From contig JARKIF010000002.1 of NCBI GenBank assembly GCA_029378245.1, positions 620,001-684,000 of the forward strand: a DNA stretch of 64,000 nt. The letters run 5' to 3'. Source of the stretch: Roridomyces roridus (lineage: Eukaryota; Basidiomycota; Agaricomycetes; Agaricales; Mycenaceae). Positions 22,366 to 32,990 of this stretch are shown here, in pieces (positions within the stretch are counted from its first letter, which is position 1; the number at the start of each line of letters is the position of its first letter). The position numbers were made by a program, and so were the translations under genes. The notes beneath the pieces are model-generated. The model was not told where the DNA came from. It ran no database searches and saw nothing but the letters and a program-made list of their open reading frames with translations.

Positions 22366-23798
22366 ATGTCGAAAAGACACAATGAGAGCCATGTATGCGA
22401 CAACGACTCTTCTTCTTCACCGTTCCATAACGCGAGCTAGGAGTCGGCAACCCCAAGCAAGAAGCCACGTCTTATGGCCCAGCCAGATGGTTTCTCCAAG
22501 CCCAGGGCACCTCCAGTCGCCAAGTCGTCGATTCCAAAGTTTGCCTCGGCCTTTGGTACCCCTCCACCGGTCAAACGACCTCTCAAGGCCAAGGACGCGC
22601 CGAGACCCCCAAAGCCGTTAGATTCAGCCTCCGAGACTCGCAGCACAACAAAGACGAAGCCTCCATTACGAGCACTGAAGCCACCAGTGCCTTTATTCGA
22701 CTCTGGGCGTTCCAAACATGCGGACGAGCCTTTGCCAGTACCACCCCGCATGCCCCCACCGCCAATATTTCCTCCTGTTGCTGCTCCGAAAATCCCCGCG
22801 TTGCGTCAACTCGCTGCGCCTCCTCCCCCTCCGCCCCCAGTTGCATCGTCTTCCAAAGCAACCGCCGCTCTCAAACCGCTCGTGCCACCCCCTCATCCGG
22901 CTTTTGGCGCACAGCCAGGGTCTGCCGATCGGAATATGCGCACCATATCCACCACGCTACTCGCGCGTGCCACCGATATGCTCACTGAGCACGGACAGTC
23001 TGAGTTGGCGTCAATACTGCTCCACGACCAGTACCCTGATATTCCGTCCATGGATGACGTGGATGAGAATCGGGGAGTCATGGTGAGCCCCGAGAAGAGC
23101 AGCAAGGGCAAGGAGAAGTTTGCTCGGTTCGTCTTGTTCTTCTCGAGTGCCCTAGCGTGTATCTGATTCTTCATCTGAGCAGTAATGGCCTCGCAGCGCG
23201 CGCCGCAGCACTCTATGAGCGCTCGTACTCCTCGCTCGCTCTCTGGGAGGCTGAAATGGCGCATTCCCTGTCTTCCTCATCCCGCCGCAGTCTCGGCCTC
23301 AACCCCGACATGCGTCTCCGTATCATCCACGTCCTCCACATCCCGACCCCCATCTCCCAGCCCTCCTCCAAAGCGTCCATCCCAGGCGTAGCCCTATGTC
23401 ATATAATCTCCGCCCCAGCCGGTAGTGATTCCTCAGGGCCCTCGCTGCCGCAGTCCAAAGATGGCATCTGCGCTGTCCTCTTCTCCTTCTCCTCCCTGTC
23501 GCCTCCTGCTCGTCCCCATGCGGCAGCAGCGCAATGGGACGTCCGCAACCCGGAAGACTTTGCTCAGGGTCGGGAGGTTTACGTTTGGAAGCCATGGCAG
23601 AAACTTGTGATCACTGTGCCTGCGATTACGAAGATGTGCCTTGTGGACTCGGCTGCTGCTGATGCGGGGGAGGCGGAGGCGGAGGCGGAGGCGGATCCTG
23701 CATTCGAGCTCTTTGAGTCTGGAGCTGCGGGCGCCCTTCGTCGTGGCACCATCTCCGAGACGGCGCTTGTGTGTGAGCGGTTTGTCGTGCTCAAGTGA
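22366..23798 (+). CDS. Conserved-looking unknown protein with proline-rich N-terminus
   Basis: Exons 22366-22392, 22441-23126 and 23183-23798 join to exactly 442 residues. I chose the first ATG (22366) because splicing a 48-base intron there gives a continuous frame containing PSKKPRL, a short basic patch like a nuclear localisation signal. The next in-frame ATG, at 22474, would drop it. The N-terminal 170 residues are rich in Pro and Lys with several PPPP runs. The middle contains an apparently helical segment (TTLLARATDMLTEHGQSEL). The C-terminal half is folded-looking (GREVYVWKPWQKLVI) and carries an (Ala-Glu) repeat. I do not recognise the family; a scaffold or chromosome-associated role would be a guess. 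Confidence 0.7.
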
Positions 23799-26700
23799 TT
23801 GATTGCTGCGCCGCCCCCGCCGCCGTCGCTCGGCTTCAGTTTGTATCAACCTGGTCCCTGTATTTCTTGCTGTATCTGTAATGCTGCTCCAAGTAGCTGG
23901 TTTCCTACCTGCCACTGATCTTCTCCCGTGACACCACAAATCAAGAACCCTTCTTTCCTTGGTCTCAGCGTGTTTCCACCCAACGAGCGCCTACCCCTCT
24001 GCGTTTGCCTGTTCTAGACCACCTCGTTGTTGTTGGGCTCCCGCTCCCGAGTCTACAGGAATGATCTATCTAAGTATCTGCATCCTGGACCCGAAAGTAA
24101 TAATAAAAGAAACGTCTGGGTGATCATAGGGTCCAGAAGTCCCGTTTGATGCGGATAGGAACGCCCACATTACGGCTCGAAAGAGTCAGAGTCCATCCTG
24201 CCCCATGGCCAGGCCTTTTGAATTGACTTGTGACTTGGACTTCTAGTCTACGTTCCAGTGGTCAAAATTGCAATAGAGTTACTGCCAGCCGGGGCCGATT
24301 CTTTCGGGGCCCGAATTAATATTCTTCGCCTTTTACTCGGCACGTCGACTGGGATTGAATAGTTTGATGGGGCTAGTTGGGTATTAGTTCAAGGGCGGGT
24401 TCAAGGGCGGAGCCAGTCTGACTTGGCCTGTCTGTCGTGGCTGGCCGTGAACTTGTGCGAATTAAATTGCTAGTATACGATACGATACGCGGAATTGGGA
24501 TACAACAAGACCGTTCACCTCTCGCTCGCTCGCTCGTACAAGGATTATTAGTACACTGTACATGGTTTTTGTTTTCTTTCTTGGGAGTGATTTTCAGGGG
24601 TCTGACTGCGCCATGCGAATATTGGGCGAATCCGCAGGAAAGACTTTCCTGTGGTACCGGTGCCCTGGCCCACTGCGGTATTGGATGTCGTACCGTATAC
24701 CGAAGTTCTATGTACCCAAGGGGTGGGTGATCAGAAGAGAAGTGGGGGAATATGTGAGAACCCCAAGTACCTGTTCCGCAACGTTCAACACCGCGAGCAC
24801 GATTCCGACCATCCAAGGCGAGTCAGCGTTGAGTCTTACTTCGACGGATTGGTTCTGGTTGCAAGTAGTATTAGACGGGTTTGGGCTCGTGTGCGGAGAT
24901 TCAGTACAGCATATAGATGCATCTGAGTATTGCAAAAAAATGAGGATCGTTGGCAGCAACAACATTCCAGGAAACGCACCATAACTCGCATCGTCCTCCC
25001 AGGCGGTGGCCCATACGGCCCTGGCGGTCCAGGCGGTCCATAGTACTGAGACATGTCGTCGTAGTATGACATGGTGGTTCGAGAGCACCTCTGAACTCTT
25101 CACTTGCCTGAAATTCAACCTGGAGATAACTGAACTCACCTGAGTGACAGCAAGAGCCAGGTTCCGGGATCCTGAGAACGATAGATACCTGATCGCGCTG
25201 AGCATTTGTATGCGGAGCCTCGAGCGCCTAATTTCAAAATAGAACCGTACCTGTCAATCCAAGAGTGTGGGGTAACAAGCACTGGGATGATGATTCCGTT
25301 TCACCGAGGTCTTGGACAGTCGCAAAGAAGCAGAACGGGAACGGAGATTAAATCCAACTGCCTGGATCTCTCAATTAAGCTGCGTTCAATCAACACGGCG
25401 CTAGTCCAAATCTTTTCGTGCGAAAAAATCAAATCAATAGTCTGAACGCTAGATGGATGTTGTATCACCTCCCTTTTGTTTGCCCAAAACGAGAACAAGA
25501 CGATGGCGCAATTTCTGATCGCCGTGGGGGGAGAGGAAGCTCCGCCGTACATACGGCCTTGTACGGGTCTCTCACTGAATCTGACTCTGCCCGGAACGTA
25601 AAGATTTGCGATTTCTCTTGATCCCGGTGTCTTGAATTCTGCATTCTGGCCCTTCTAATTCTCGCTCGTGCCGCGGAGTGGGATTTTTTCAGCTCCGAAG
25701 ATCATCACAAGGCCCTGCAAATCAAAGTTGTGGCAACACCCGCAGCGCGCACACACGCTGTACACATCTGCAGCAAGAGGTCCTTCCGCTTCGGCAGCTT
25801 GAAGACAGATCGCCACCCCCGGAAATCTTTGTTTCTGTCAATCGGCCATTTGAAAGGAGATGACTGACTATACGTACGCGTCGCCGTCCGCGCATTCGCC
25901 GCTGTTGCCACGTCTACGGTCTTCCATCCTTTGTTCAGAATGAGGAATATTGCTCAACAGCTGCTGTTGTCGCCGTGAAAGGATAGCCTCCAGGAGATAG
26001 CCCGTCGCTTGTTTCACTGGACGCAATGTCGGTTAGCATCTGAAAGGAAAACCACCGTGTCGGTCAAAGATTCGTTGGTTATATTGAGCTGAACGGCGCG
26101 AGGTGAACTGAGACTAACATCCAGGCACCCCCGCGTTGTCACTGGTTCAAGATCCTATCTTTGACCTTGGGCGCAGCATGCAAAAGATAACGACCATTTA
26201 GTTTCGGAAGGATCTTGAAAGGAAAGGAAAGACCCACGGGCATAGATGGATACTAAGACAAAGTCCTCGAAATCCAAGTCGTCTTCCAGCGAATTCCATA
26301 TAGCCATATCATACAGCATCTCCCGCAACGTGGAGTGTTCGAAGAATACAGCAGCAACAGCATCGAGAACAAGAGATACCGAGAGCAGCGGGTGGCGACC
26401 GGCATGAGGCCGTGAGGCTATGTGGGACGTTCCATGAAGACGAAATAATACAGCAATTGCAGAATGAGATAGCGGTGTTCCGTTCCATCATGGAGGTCCT
26501 ACAGCAGGAACCCAGTGACGCTCCCGTAAACATATACCGTCTAACCGAAACGGAGCAACTGCCAGCAGACGGCGGCGAGGAGGAGGGGAGGCCGGCCGTG
26601 TTGCCGAATTGAGCCGGAGCAGCTCGTGCTGTGCGTGAGAAGCAGCAGACAATTGCAATTCGGCGGCGCGAAATTGAATATTGACCGGAAAAGCCAAGGA

Positions 26701-26956
26701 AAAGCGCGAAGGGAATAAAGTGCGAAGCAAGGCATCAGGACACCCTCTGAGGAGTTGACGGCGGTGCGGGAAGCCATGAATACTGAGGCTGAGGAAGAAA
26801 GTACGCTGAAAACATCATCCCACCTGGCCAGGCCAGTCCGTCATCGTAGTGAAGAAGCAAGAACGTTGGCATCAGTGTTTGCCGCAAGTTGGCGAGACTG
26901 ATCTGTTGCATTGTCTCAGTCCCCTAAACTCAACCCTCTCTCTCTGACCGCCAAAG
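23799..26956. other. Long accessory intergenic region with decayed repeats
   Basis: About 3.1 kb with no supported gene. A minus-strand frame at 24836-25072 starts MSYYDDMSQYYGPPGPPGPY but loses plausibility after 30 codons. From about 25.6 kb onward the sequence is related to other intergenic pieces of the mini-kinase array: the string TTTGTTTCTGTCAAT near 25830 recurs at 32.36 and 33.17 kb, and 26.2-26.9 kb is related to 33.3-34.4 kb. It appears to be duplicated and decayed flank. Confidence 0.45.
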
Positions 26957-27700
26957 ATGCCTGCAGACGACTTGGATGCACAAATAACTGCACCATTGGG
27001 GGCATGGCCAGGCGACCTGAATGGACCTCAAGTTGACTTCATGAAGGGCCGTCGTCTCTCCGCCTCTGGATATGCCATTGTCACCGCGATACAAGACGAA
27101 CGCCTCGTTCTCAAGTTCTTCTACGACGTTAATACCGGAAAGGACGTAACTCCTCAAGTCACGCGTGAGCTGCGTATGATGCTGCTGGCCGGCGAGGACG
27201 TCTCCGTCACGGTCGAGGGCCGATTCATCGTCCGAGGCCAACTCGTGGGGTTCGTCATGCCACACGAGACTGCGCTCGACCTTCAGCTCCCGAAAGCCAC
27301 AAAGCGTGGCTGGATCGAGCAACTGCAATCCCTCGTGCGTCGCATGCATGACAAGGCCATCATCCATGGCGACATCAAACCCGACAACATTCTCTTACGC
27401 AAGTCAGACGGGCGACTCGTTTTCTGCGACTGGGGTGCCTCGCAGCTCAAAGCGGAAGCAATGCCACCCGAGGAGGGCACATATATGAGCCCGCTCAGAT
27501 GTCACCGGTACAACCTCCCACTCTGCGAAGCAGACGACCTCTACGCGCTCGGTGCGACCATCTTGCACATCTGGCTCGGCAGATCGCCGTTTGACCCCGA
27601 AACGGACGAGTTTATAGAGAAGGACTTGGAGGCCGTTGAGGATGAGACGCTGCGTAGCTTGATCGAGATGTATCTCGCAGAGGCGCCGGCGGCAGTGTAG
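26957..27700 (+). CDS. Mini-kinase K1 (intact, single exon)
   Basis: A 247-residue intronless protein, small for a kinase. Seen: beta-3-like lysine in LVLKFFYD, a conserved block RELRMMLLAGEDVSVTVEG, catalytic loop HGDIKPDNILL, DWG in place of DFG (VFCDWGASQ) and the C-lobe motif EADDLYALGATILHIWLG. No glycine loop is obvious. Catalytic Asp, Lys and Asn are present, so activity is possible. There is no signal peptide or membrane segment. Three paralogues follow on the same strand (29.65, 31.2 and 39.2 kb). The start context ACCGCCAAAGATG is shared with K3. Function unknown; the kinase fold is well supported by the loop motifs. Confidence 0.82.
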   Translation: MPADDLDAQITAPLGAWPGDLNGPQVDFMKGRRLSASGYAIVTAIQDERLVLKFFYDVNTGKDVTPQVTRELRMMLLAGEDVSVTVEGRFIVRGQLVGFVMPHETALDLQLPKATKRGWIEQLQSLVRRMHDKAIIHGDIKPDNILLRKSDGRLVFCDWGASQLKAEAMPPEEGTYMSPLRCHRYNLPLCEADDLYALGATILHIWLGRSPFDPETDEFIEKDLEAVEDETLRSLIEMYLAEAPAAV

Positions 27701-28110
27701 CGTAGGTAGACCCCAGTGTGTCCGATTTTAAACAGCTGGATATGCAAAGACATAGTATTCATGAATCAATAGTGCGTGTGTGGTTCAAGAAGCCTGGAAC
27801 CAGTTGGAAACACCGAGCTTGCTTGACTGGATGTGATGTCGGTGGCGCCAGAAGGAAAATCACCGAACTAGTCAAAGATTCGTCGCTGGTTTATACTGAG
27901 CTGGACCGCAAATTAAGAAGTGGACCATGCCGGTCTCCTTATTGGCTCAAAGGTTTCGCGCCGAAGAAGACAAGGATTTTGCCAAAGTGCGGATGTGGAT
28001 GGTGGCCAGTTTTCCAGCTCGGATATCTAGAACAAGAAGAACAAAGCAGTGAGCAGACGGCAGAGCTTGGGCACAGCTCTTGGCATGTGAACGTTTGGTT
28101 CGTTCCTTGA
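27701..28110. other. Spacer with duplicated segment
   Basis: About 27.82-27.96 kb resembles 25.98-26.13 kb (shared strings near GTCAAAGATTCGT). A 130-codon plus-strand frame is present but has no domain. No supported gene is seen. Confidence 0.35.
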
Positions 28111-28340
28111 AGCATCACGAAAACGGGAAAATCATTCCACTGCATTGCAATGATCGGAATGCAGCAGAATGACCGAAATTCCCGAAATCATTCCGATCGG
28201 TTCGGCAGCCATTGCCCACGCACAAGAATTCCGGCAGGCTTGGCAGATGCCAAGCAGTGGGCATGCCTATGACCATTGTAATGCATTGCAACACCGCACA
28301 CTGGCGGCCATTCCAGCCCATATGATTGCTCAATAATGCT
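28111..28340. repeat. Self-complementary AT/GC-mixed repeat, possible small non-autonomous element
   Basis: The stretch is full of short inverted pairs: TGCATTGCAATGATCGGAATG near the left end, AATGCATTGCAAC near the right, GCCCAC against GTGGGC, and the hairpin GGCTTGGCAGATGCCAAGC. Related words (TTGCAAGCC, GCATTG) recur near 29.44-29.53 kb. The terminal repeats are imperfect and I cannot identify a target-site duplication, so the element call is tentative. Confidence 0.35.
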
Positions 28341-29272
28341 TATAATAATATTGCTCACATTCACACAAATCAAGGCGGAAGAAAAATGAAATGAATAAAT
28401 TGGGAAATGCTATGTACGGGACTACGATACATCGACCGTTGACGGCATAGTGATAACCATGCGGAGATGAAGGACGGGCGGTTTGGGAGAGTTCGTTGGG
28501 TAGACGAGGGTAGACGTCGAGAAGGACTCCGGCACATGGGGAAGCACTAGCTACAGCTTCAGAAACAGGTATAATTTGAGGTTTGGCAGCGACTTTGAAG
28601 TTGAAGGGCTGTGCTGGTACGGAGTTGAAGACGTGCGATCGACAGGCTTGAGCGAGTTTGCGGCGTTCGGCGCGAAGGGACTTGACAAGATGTCCAAAGG
28701 ATGGGGGAACCAGGAGCATGAGAAGAACTTGAGCCCTGGCGGAGACAGCGACGATCAGATCCTCTTGGCCAGCAGGTGGCACGCTTGACAGCGCCAAGGA
28801 CGAAGACTTCTCAGTTGTGACGATGAGTCGGCCCACGAGGGACGCGGTATCCAGGCCTTCGTGTGTTGAGGCTTCATGCAGCTCGTCGAAAGGTGCGGGC
28901 AGGAGAGGGAGGGAAGGAAAGAAGAGAGAGAGCACCTTGCACGACGTCCAGCGGATGGTATGCGGCCACGACAGCTTGAAGACTAAAGTGCTTGCTCCGC
29001 TTGGGCCGGTATCGGGAAGGAAACTGTGGGCAGTTGACAACAACGGCATAGAAGATGGCCCAGAGACAGTCGAGGGACTTGGACTCTGGAGGAAAGGAAA
29101 GATGGTGGTGGATGAGGAGAGAGAGAGCCGTCTGCGGCCGCAGTCTCATGACGGATGATAAATGATCAGTGATACCGCCATAGCACGCCATTCGGGCCAT
29201 CCACTCCGCGTCCAGACCGCTCGGCCTTATCAAAACGGCATTGGCGCTTGCCCCCCAAAATTCCGATTTCAC
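28341..29272 (-). CDS. Hypothetical gene, structure uncertain
   Basis: Two overlapping minus-strand frames (about 29272-28874 and 29049-28330) are unusually long for this region. They could be exons of one gene joined near 28.9 kb. The second contains FGHLVKSLRAERRKLAQACR and a hydrophobic C-terminal stretch. No domain is recognised, no paralogue exists in the window, and no splice site is decisive. It may be coding or simply open by chance. Confidence 0.28.
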
Positions 29273-29650
29273 AAGTCCCCCGTGTACATACTGTACATAC
29301 TTAGACGATGCAGGAGGTACAGGGTGCTTCCAGGGTCCGGCCTTTGAGATTTCGTCAACGACGGTTCCGTCCTGCTAGAAAATTCGACGGTAACAGGAGA
29401 TTACAGTCTGTGGGAAGTCAAAATCCGATATCTCATCGGAAGCATGCCGTGTGTTTGCAAGCCTGCCGTTGCATTGCCAAGGTGTCGGCAGCATTGTGGT
29501 GTCGTTGCAAGCCATTCTATGCCATTCCGATCTACCATCATGATTCCGCGTTTCAGCACGTATCAGCTTGAATCTCCGAATTTGCTGATGTTGATCCGAC
29601 GGACTGACGTTCACCATTCTCAACTTTACTCTCTCACCCAACCTCGAAAA

Positions 29651-30411
29651 ATGCCTGTGGACAACTTGGATGCACGAATCAATGTCCCACTTAGGGCGTG
29701 GCCAGGCGACTTGGATAGCGTTGACTTGAATGGCCGCCGTCTCTCCGTCTCCGAACTTGCCATTGTCCGCACAACCGAGGACGAGCGACAGATCATCAAG
29801 TGGTTCTACCGCAGTGGTGAAGAGGACATGACTCCACGAATCACCCGCGAGCTGCGTATGATGTTGCTGGCGGGCGAAGATGTCTGCGTGGAGGTCGAGG
29901 GTGGACTCATTGTCCGAGGCGGACTCCAGGGGTTTGTCATGCCACAGGAAGCCACACTCGACTTGCAGCTCTCAAAGGCCACAAAACTCGACTGGATCGA
30001 GCAGCTGCAGTCGCTCGTGTGCAGCGTCCATGCCAGGGGGATCATTCACGGCGACATCAAACCGAGCAACGTTCTCGTACGCAACTCAGACGGGCGACTC
30101 GTTTTGTGCGACTGGGGTGCCGCGCAGCTCAAAGCGGAGGCAAAGGAACCTCACGAGGAAACGACGGCCTACCAGAGTGCGTGGAGGTGCCGCCAGTGTG
30201 ACCTCCCACTCTGCGAAGCAGACGACCTATACGCGCTCGGTGTGAGCATCTATGAATCTGGCTTGGTATACCGCCGTTCGACCTCGCAAAGCACGAGTTT
30301 CTGGAGGACGACATTTTTGATGGACTGAAGCCTAACCTCGATGCCGTCGACGACCCAACTGTTCGCACCTTGATAGAGATGTATCTCAATTCTGTGCCTG
30401 TGGGAGTGTAG
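29651..30411 (+). pseudogene. Mini-kinase K2, frameshifted near 30270
   Basis: The copy is full length up to EADDLYALGVSIY, with loop HGDIKPSNVLV and CDWGAAQ. Aligned with K4, the segment from GGTGTGAGCATC to the conserved CCGCCGTTCGAC is one base short, so the normal C-terminus (LEDDIFDGLKPNLDAVDD and MYLNSVPVGV, stop at 30409-30411) is read in the next frame. The active-site region is unaffected, so a C-terminally altered protein could still be made. The alternative is a sequencing error. The ATG at 29651 aligns with the other copies. Confidence 0.8.
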
Positions 30412-30502
30412 GTATATTCCACCCATTCCAGCCTTGACAGTCGACGAACCCAGGTGCCATTCGCCGTCTTTTTGGTTTTCTACGTCTCACCGTCCCTTCA
30501 GA

Positions 30503-30781
30503 ATGTGCAGCACTGAACTCAAGAAACACAGGAACTGCAGATTGCGCGGGAAGGCAACGCATACATACCATGTCGACGGCCCTTGGCTCACTGCGGAGAC
30601 GGCCATTAAGAACGGCACACCTCGTGCCCAGGCGATGTGTGCGCCTATTAATGCAAACGACCCTCATTATCAGGTGCTCGGCTCACTCTTTACAAGCAGT
30701 AACCGGCTCAACTGCCCCGGGGCGGCTCATGTCCTAAGCTCCGGCTCGTGCACCTGTCGCCCTACATCACATACGAACTGA
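30503..30781 (+). CDS. Small cysteine-rich protein C1
   Basis: A 92-residue product starting MCSTELKKHRNC. It matches C2 and C3 along its length: a THTYHVDGP block, an AQAMC block, an HYQVLG block and NCP near the end. After NCP it diverges, so the final CxxC-type motif of C2/C3 (NCPxCTG) is lost. It lies 92 bases after K2 on the same strand. The sequence just before the ATG (a CATTCGCCGTC..TTTTGGTTTTC leader) is shared with C2 and C3. There is no signal peptide. Conserved cysteines suggest metal binding, but that is inference. Confidence 0.6.
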   Translation: MCSTELKKHRNCRLRGKATHTYHVDGPWLTAETAIKNGTPRAQAMCAPINANDPHYQVLGSLFTSSNRLNCPGAAHVLSSGSCTCRPTSHTN

Positions 30782-31216
30782 AGTCACCCTTCATAGAGTT
30801 GTCTATCATCCCACCGTGCTCATGTTCAAGACGGTAGGGAATTGGGATGTTCATGATCGACGCGGGGACATACACAGGGAGCTCTGTGAACGTTTTGTGT
30901 ATGACCCTGATAGCCAAGGCGTTGAACGTTAAGATTTGTGATTTTTGGACCCACTGAGCAATACGAGTTTCCCACCTAAAACCTCTGCCAATCGGTTTCG
31001 CCGACACGAGATGACTATAACCGCCCTCCGCGCATTTCGCTGCGGATGAAAACGCCCACAATCTTTCGTGCTTTATTCGGAATCAGGAAATTCACTTCAT
31101 TCGTGCACAAGCAAGCAAAGGGCCAAAGACAAACACCGAGTCGTGATCCGGAGTTTAGTAATCACTTCCTTGCTCTCACCGTTGTCTCACCGACTCTGGA
31201 GTCTTAACCGCCAAAG
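30782..31216. other. Spacer with array-type repeated flank
   Basis: No gene is seen. The string AACGTTAAGATTTGTGATTTTT near 30926 parallels 25600, 32295 and 33130, and a degraded version of the TCTGTCAAT module follows. This is the recurrent upstream segment of the mini-kinase array. Confidence 0.45.
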
Positions 31217-31652
31217 ATGCTTACAGACGACATAGAAGCCCGAATAAATACTCCGCTGGGGGAATGGCCAGGCGACTGGGATCGTGTTGAAGGCTGTCTC
31301 ACCGAGTTCTCCACAAGTGCCTTTGTTCGCACGAGCGAAGACGAGCGATTCATCTTCAAGTCATTCTACAGCATGACGGACCAGCCAGGAGCTCCCCAAG
31401 TTACGCGCGAGCTGCGCATGATGCTGTTGGCTGGAGAGGACGTCTCGGTGAAGGTCGAGGGTCGACTCATTGTCCGAGGCGAACTGAAGGGGTTCGTCAT
31501 GCCGCAGGAAGCCACACTCGACCTGGAGCTCCCCAAGGCCACCAAACTTGACTGGATCGAGCAACTGCAGTCACTCGTGCGCCGCGGTCGACGACCAGAC
31601 TGTGCGCAGCTTGATCAAAATGTATCTCGATTCTGCGCCTGCGGGGGTGTAG
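31217..31652 (+). pseudogene. Mini-kinase K3, internally deleted
   Basis: It starts like the other copies (MLTDDIEARINTPLG, start context ACCGCCAAAGATG) and is well preserved to QLQSLVRR. It then jumps directly to the C-terminal VDDQTVRSLIKMYLDSAP, in another frame. Compared with K2 about 315 bases are missing, covering the whole catalytic loop, the DWG motif and the C-lobe start. The conserved C-terminal stop lies at 31650-31652. The product cannot be a kinase. Confidence 0.85.
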
Positions 31653-31916
31653 GTATACTCCCATGTGTCCGGGTGTAATGGTGCGCGTGTGCTGTAACCA
31701 GATGGCCGCCTGAAATCCTTGCAAAAACGCCGAACCGTGAGTAACCATCGTGGGTTGAAACTTCCGGGTTCGGCCTATCACTCTCTTGTCTTCCGCTTTC
31801 ATCTCGAATTGCCGGCCAGCCATTGGCCCTGTCACTCGACGTTCTCCAATTCCGAAGAACCAAAGCTGCCATTCGCCGTCCTTTTAATTTCCATCCCTTG
31901 AACCTCCACTAGCAGA

Positions 31917-32180
31917 ATGTGCAGCAGCAAACTCGAAAAATTCAAGGGCTGTGATTCGGGTGGACCCACACATACATACTATATCAACGTACCTTGCGCC
32001 GCCGCACATGCGCGCAAAACCGGTGGCCCTGGCGTTGCCGCCATACCTTATCCCCAGGCGATGTGCCCGACGGTCAATGTGAACCCGCCCCACTATGACC
32101 TGGTTGGCGATGCCATCAAAACCAACCCTCGGGTCTCACTCAATTGCCCCATGTGCACGGGGATGACCATCCACTATTAA
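31917..32180 (+). CDS. Small cysteine-rich protein C2
   Basis: 87 residues: MCSSKLEKFKGC, THTYYINVPCAAAHARK, YPQAMC, HYDLVG and the terminal NCPMCTGMTIHY. It shares with C3 all spaced cysteines and the NCPxCTGxTIH end. It sits 265 bases after the K3 relic, preserving the kinase-then-cysteine-protein order of K2-C1. A shared leader precedes the ATG. No signal peptide or membrane segment is seen, so it is probably cytosolic or nuclear. The paired cysteines (CPMC) suggest a zinc site. Family unknown. Confidence 0.68.
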   Translation: MCSSKLEKFKGCDSGGPTHTYYINVPCAAAHARKTGGPGVAAIPYPQAMCPTVNVNPPHYDLVGDAIKTNPRVSLNCPMCTGMTIHY

Positions 32181-32735
32181 ACGAAGCGGTGAGTGCATTT
32201 TCTGTTCGGGACTGAATGGACCCTTGATAAATACAGCATCCAAAGGTTCGCATAGATGGGAAGTTGAACTAGAAAATCCGTACGACTTTGATGAAAAGAT
32301 TTGTGATTCCTCGAACCCCCCTCGAATTCTGGGCATCGCATACCCACCCTGAAATCCTTGTTTCTGTCAATCTGTGAAGCACACATACTGTCGCCTTCCA
32401 TATCCGCCGCTATTGCCCCACAACTTTCCTTCCTTTGTTCAGATTCAGGAAATTCAGAAGAAACAACCGGGAGGTTCTACATCTCAATCTGCATCGTTCC
32501 AAACGCGTCCACGCGCCTGAGTTATTTGTTTGGAATGTGGCGGGTGAGGGGCAGCCCTCGGGCCGGACCATCAATGAATTGTTTATCTCCTGTCTCAACT
32601 CCTGCTTTCATCTCGCTTCCATTTCTCGCTATTCACCAACGCATCCCCGTCAAGCTTCGACGCAGACGAACCAAGGTGACATTCACCGTCCTATTTCGGT
32701 TTTCCCTACCCCTCACTGTTCTCCAGAGATTCAGA
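32181..32735. other. Spacer with array-type repeated flank and shared leader
   Basis: It contains another copy of the recurrent segment (AAAGATTTGTGATTCC near 32295, CCTTGTTTCTGTCAATC near 32356), followed by the leader common to C1-C3 directly before the C3 start. No mini-kinase remains here, so a copy may have been lost between C2 and C3. Confidence 0.45.
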
Positions 32736-32990
32736 ATGTGCCACACCAAACGCAACGAATTCAAGCAGTGCAAATTGCGCAGACCTGCCACGCATCAATA
32801 CTACGTCGACGTGCCCTGCCCCGCTGCAGAAGGACGCAACGCCGGCGGCATGTCTTATCCCCAGGCGATGTGTGCCAAAGCTAGTGAGACCGGGGCTCAC
32901 TATGAGCTGGTCGGTGAAGGGTTGGAAACCTCGGAGGAGATCAATTGCCCTACGTGCACGGGGCAGACGATCCACTTTGTCCAGTTTTGA
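32736..32990 (+). CDS. Small cysteine-rich protein C3
   Basis: 84 residues beginning MCHTKRNEFKQC, with THQYYVDVPCPAAEGR, YPQAMC, HYELVG and NCPTCTGQTIHFVQF. C2 and C3 differ at many sites but keep cysteine spacing and frame, which argues for a maintained protein. An upstream in-frame extension to 32358 exists but is not shared with C1 or C2, so the ATG after TTCAGA is chosen. Unlike C1 and C2 it has no mini-kinase immediately upstream. Function unknown. Confidence 0.68.
   Translation: MCHTKRNEFKQCKLRRPATHQYYVDVPCPAAEGRNAGGMSYPQAMCAKASETGAHYELVGEGLETSEEINCPTCTGQTIHFVQF

Noticed and set aside
24836..25072. Minus-strand frame starting MSYYDDMSQYYGPPGPPGPY
   Set aside because: Only the first 25-30 codons look protein-like; the rest is cysteine- and low-complexity-rich with no domain, and no convincing splice continues it.
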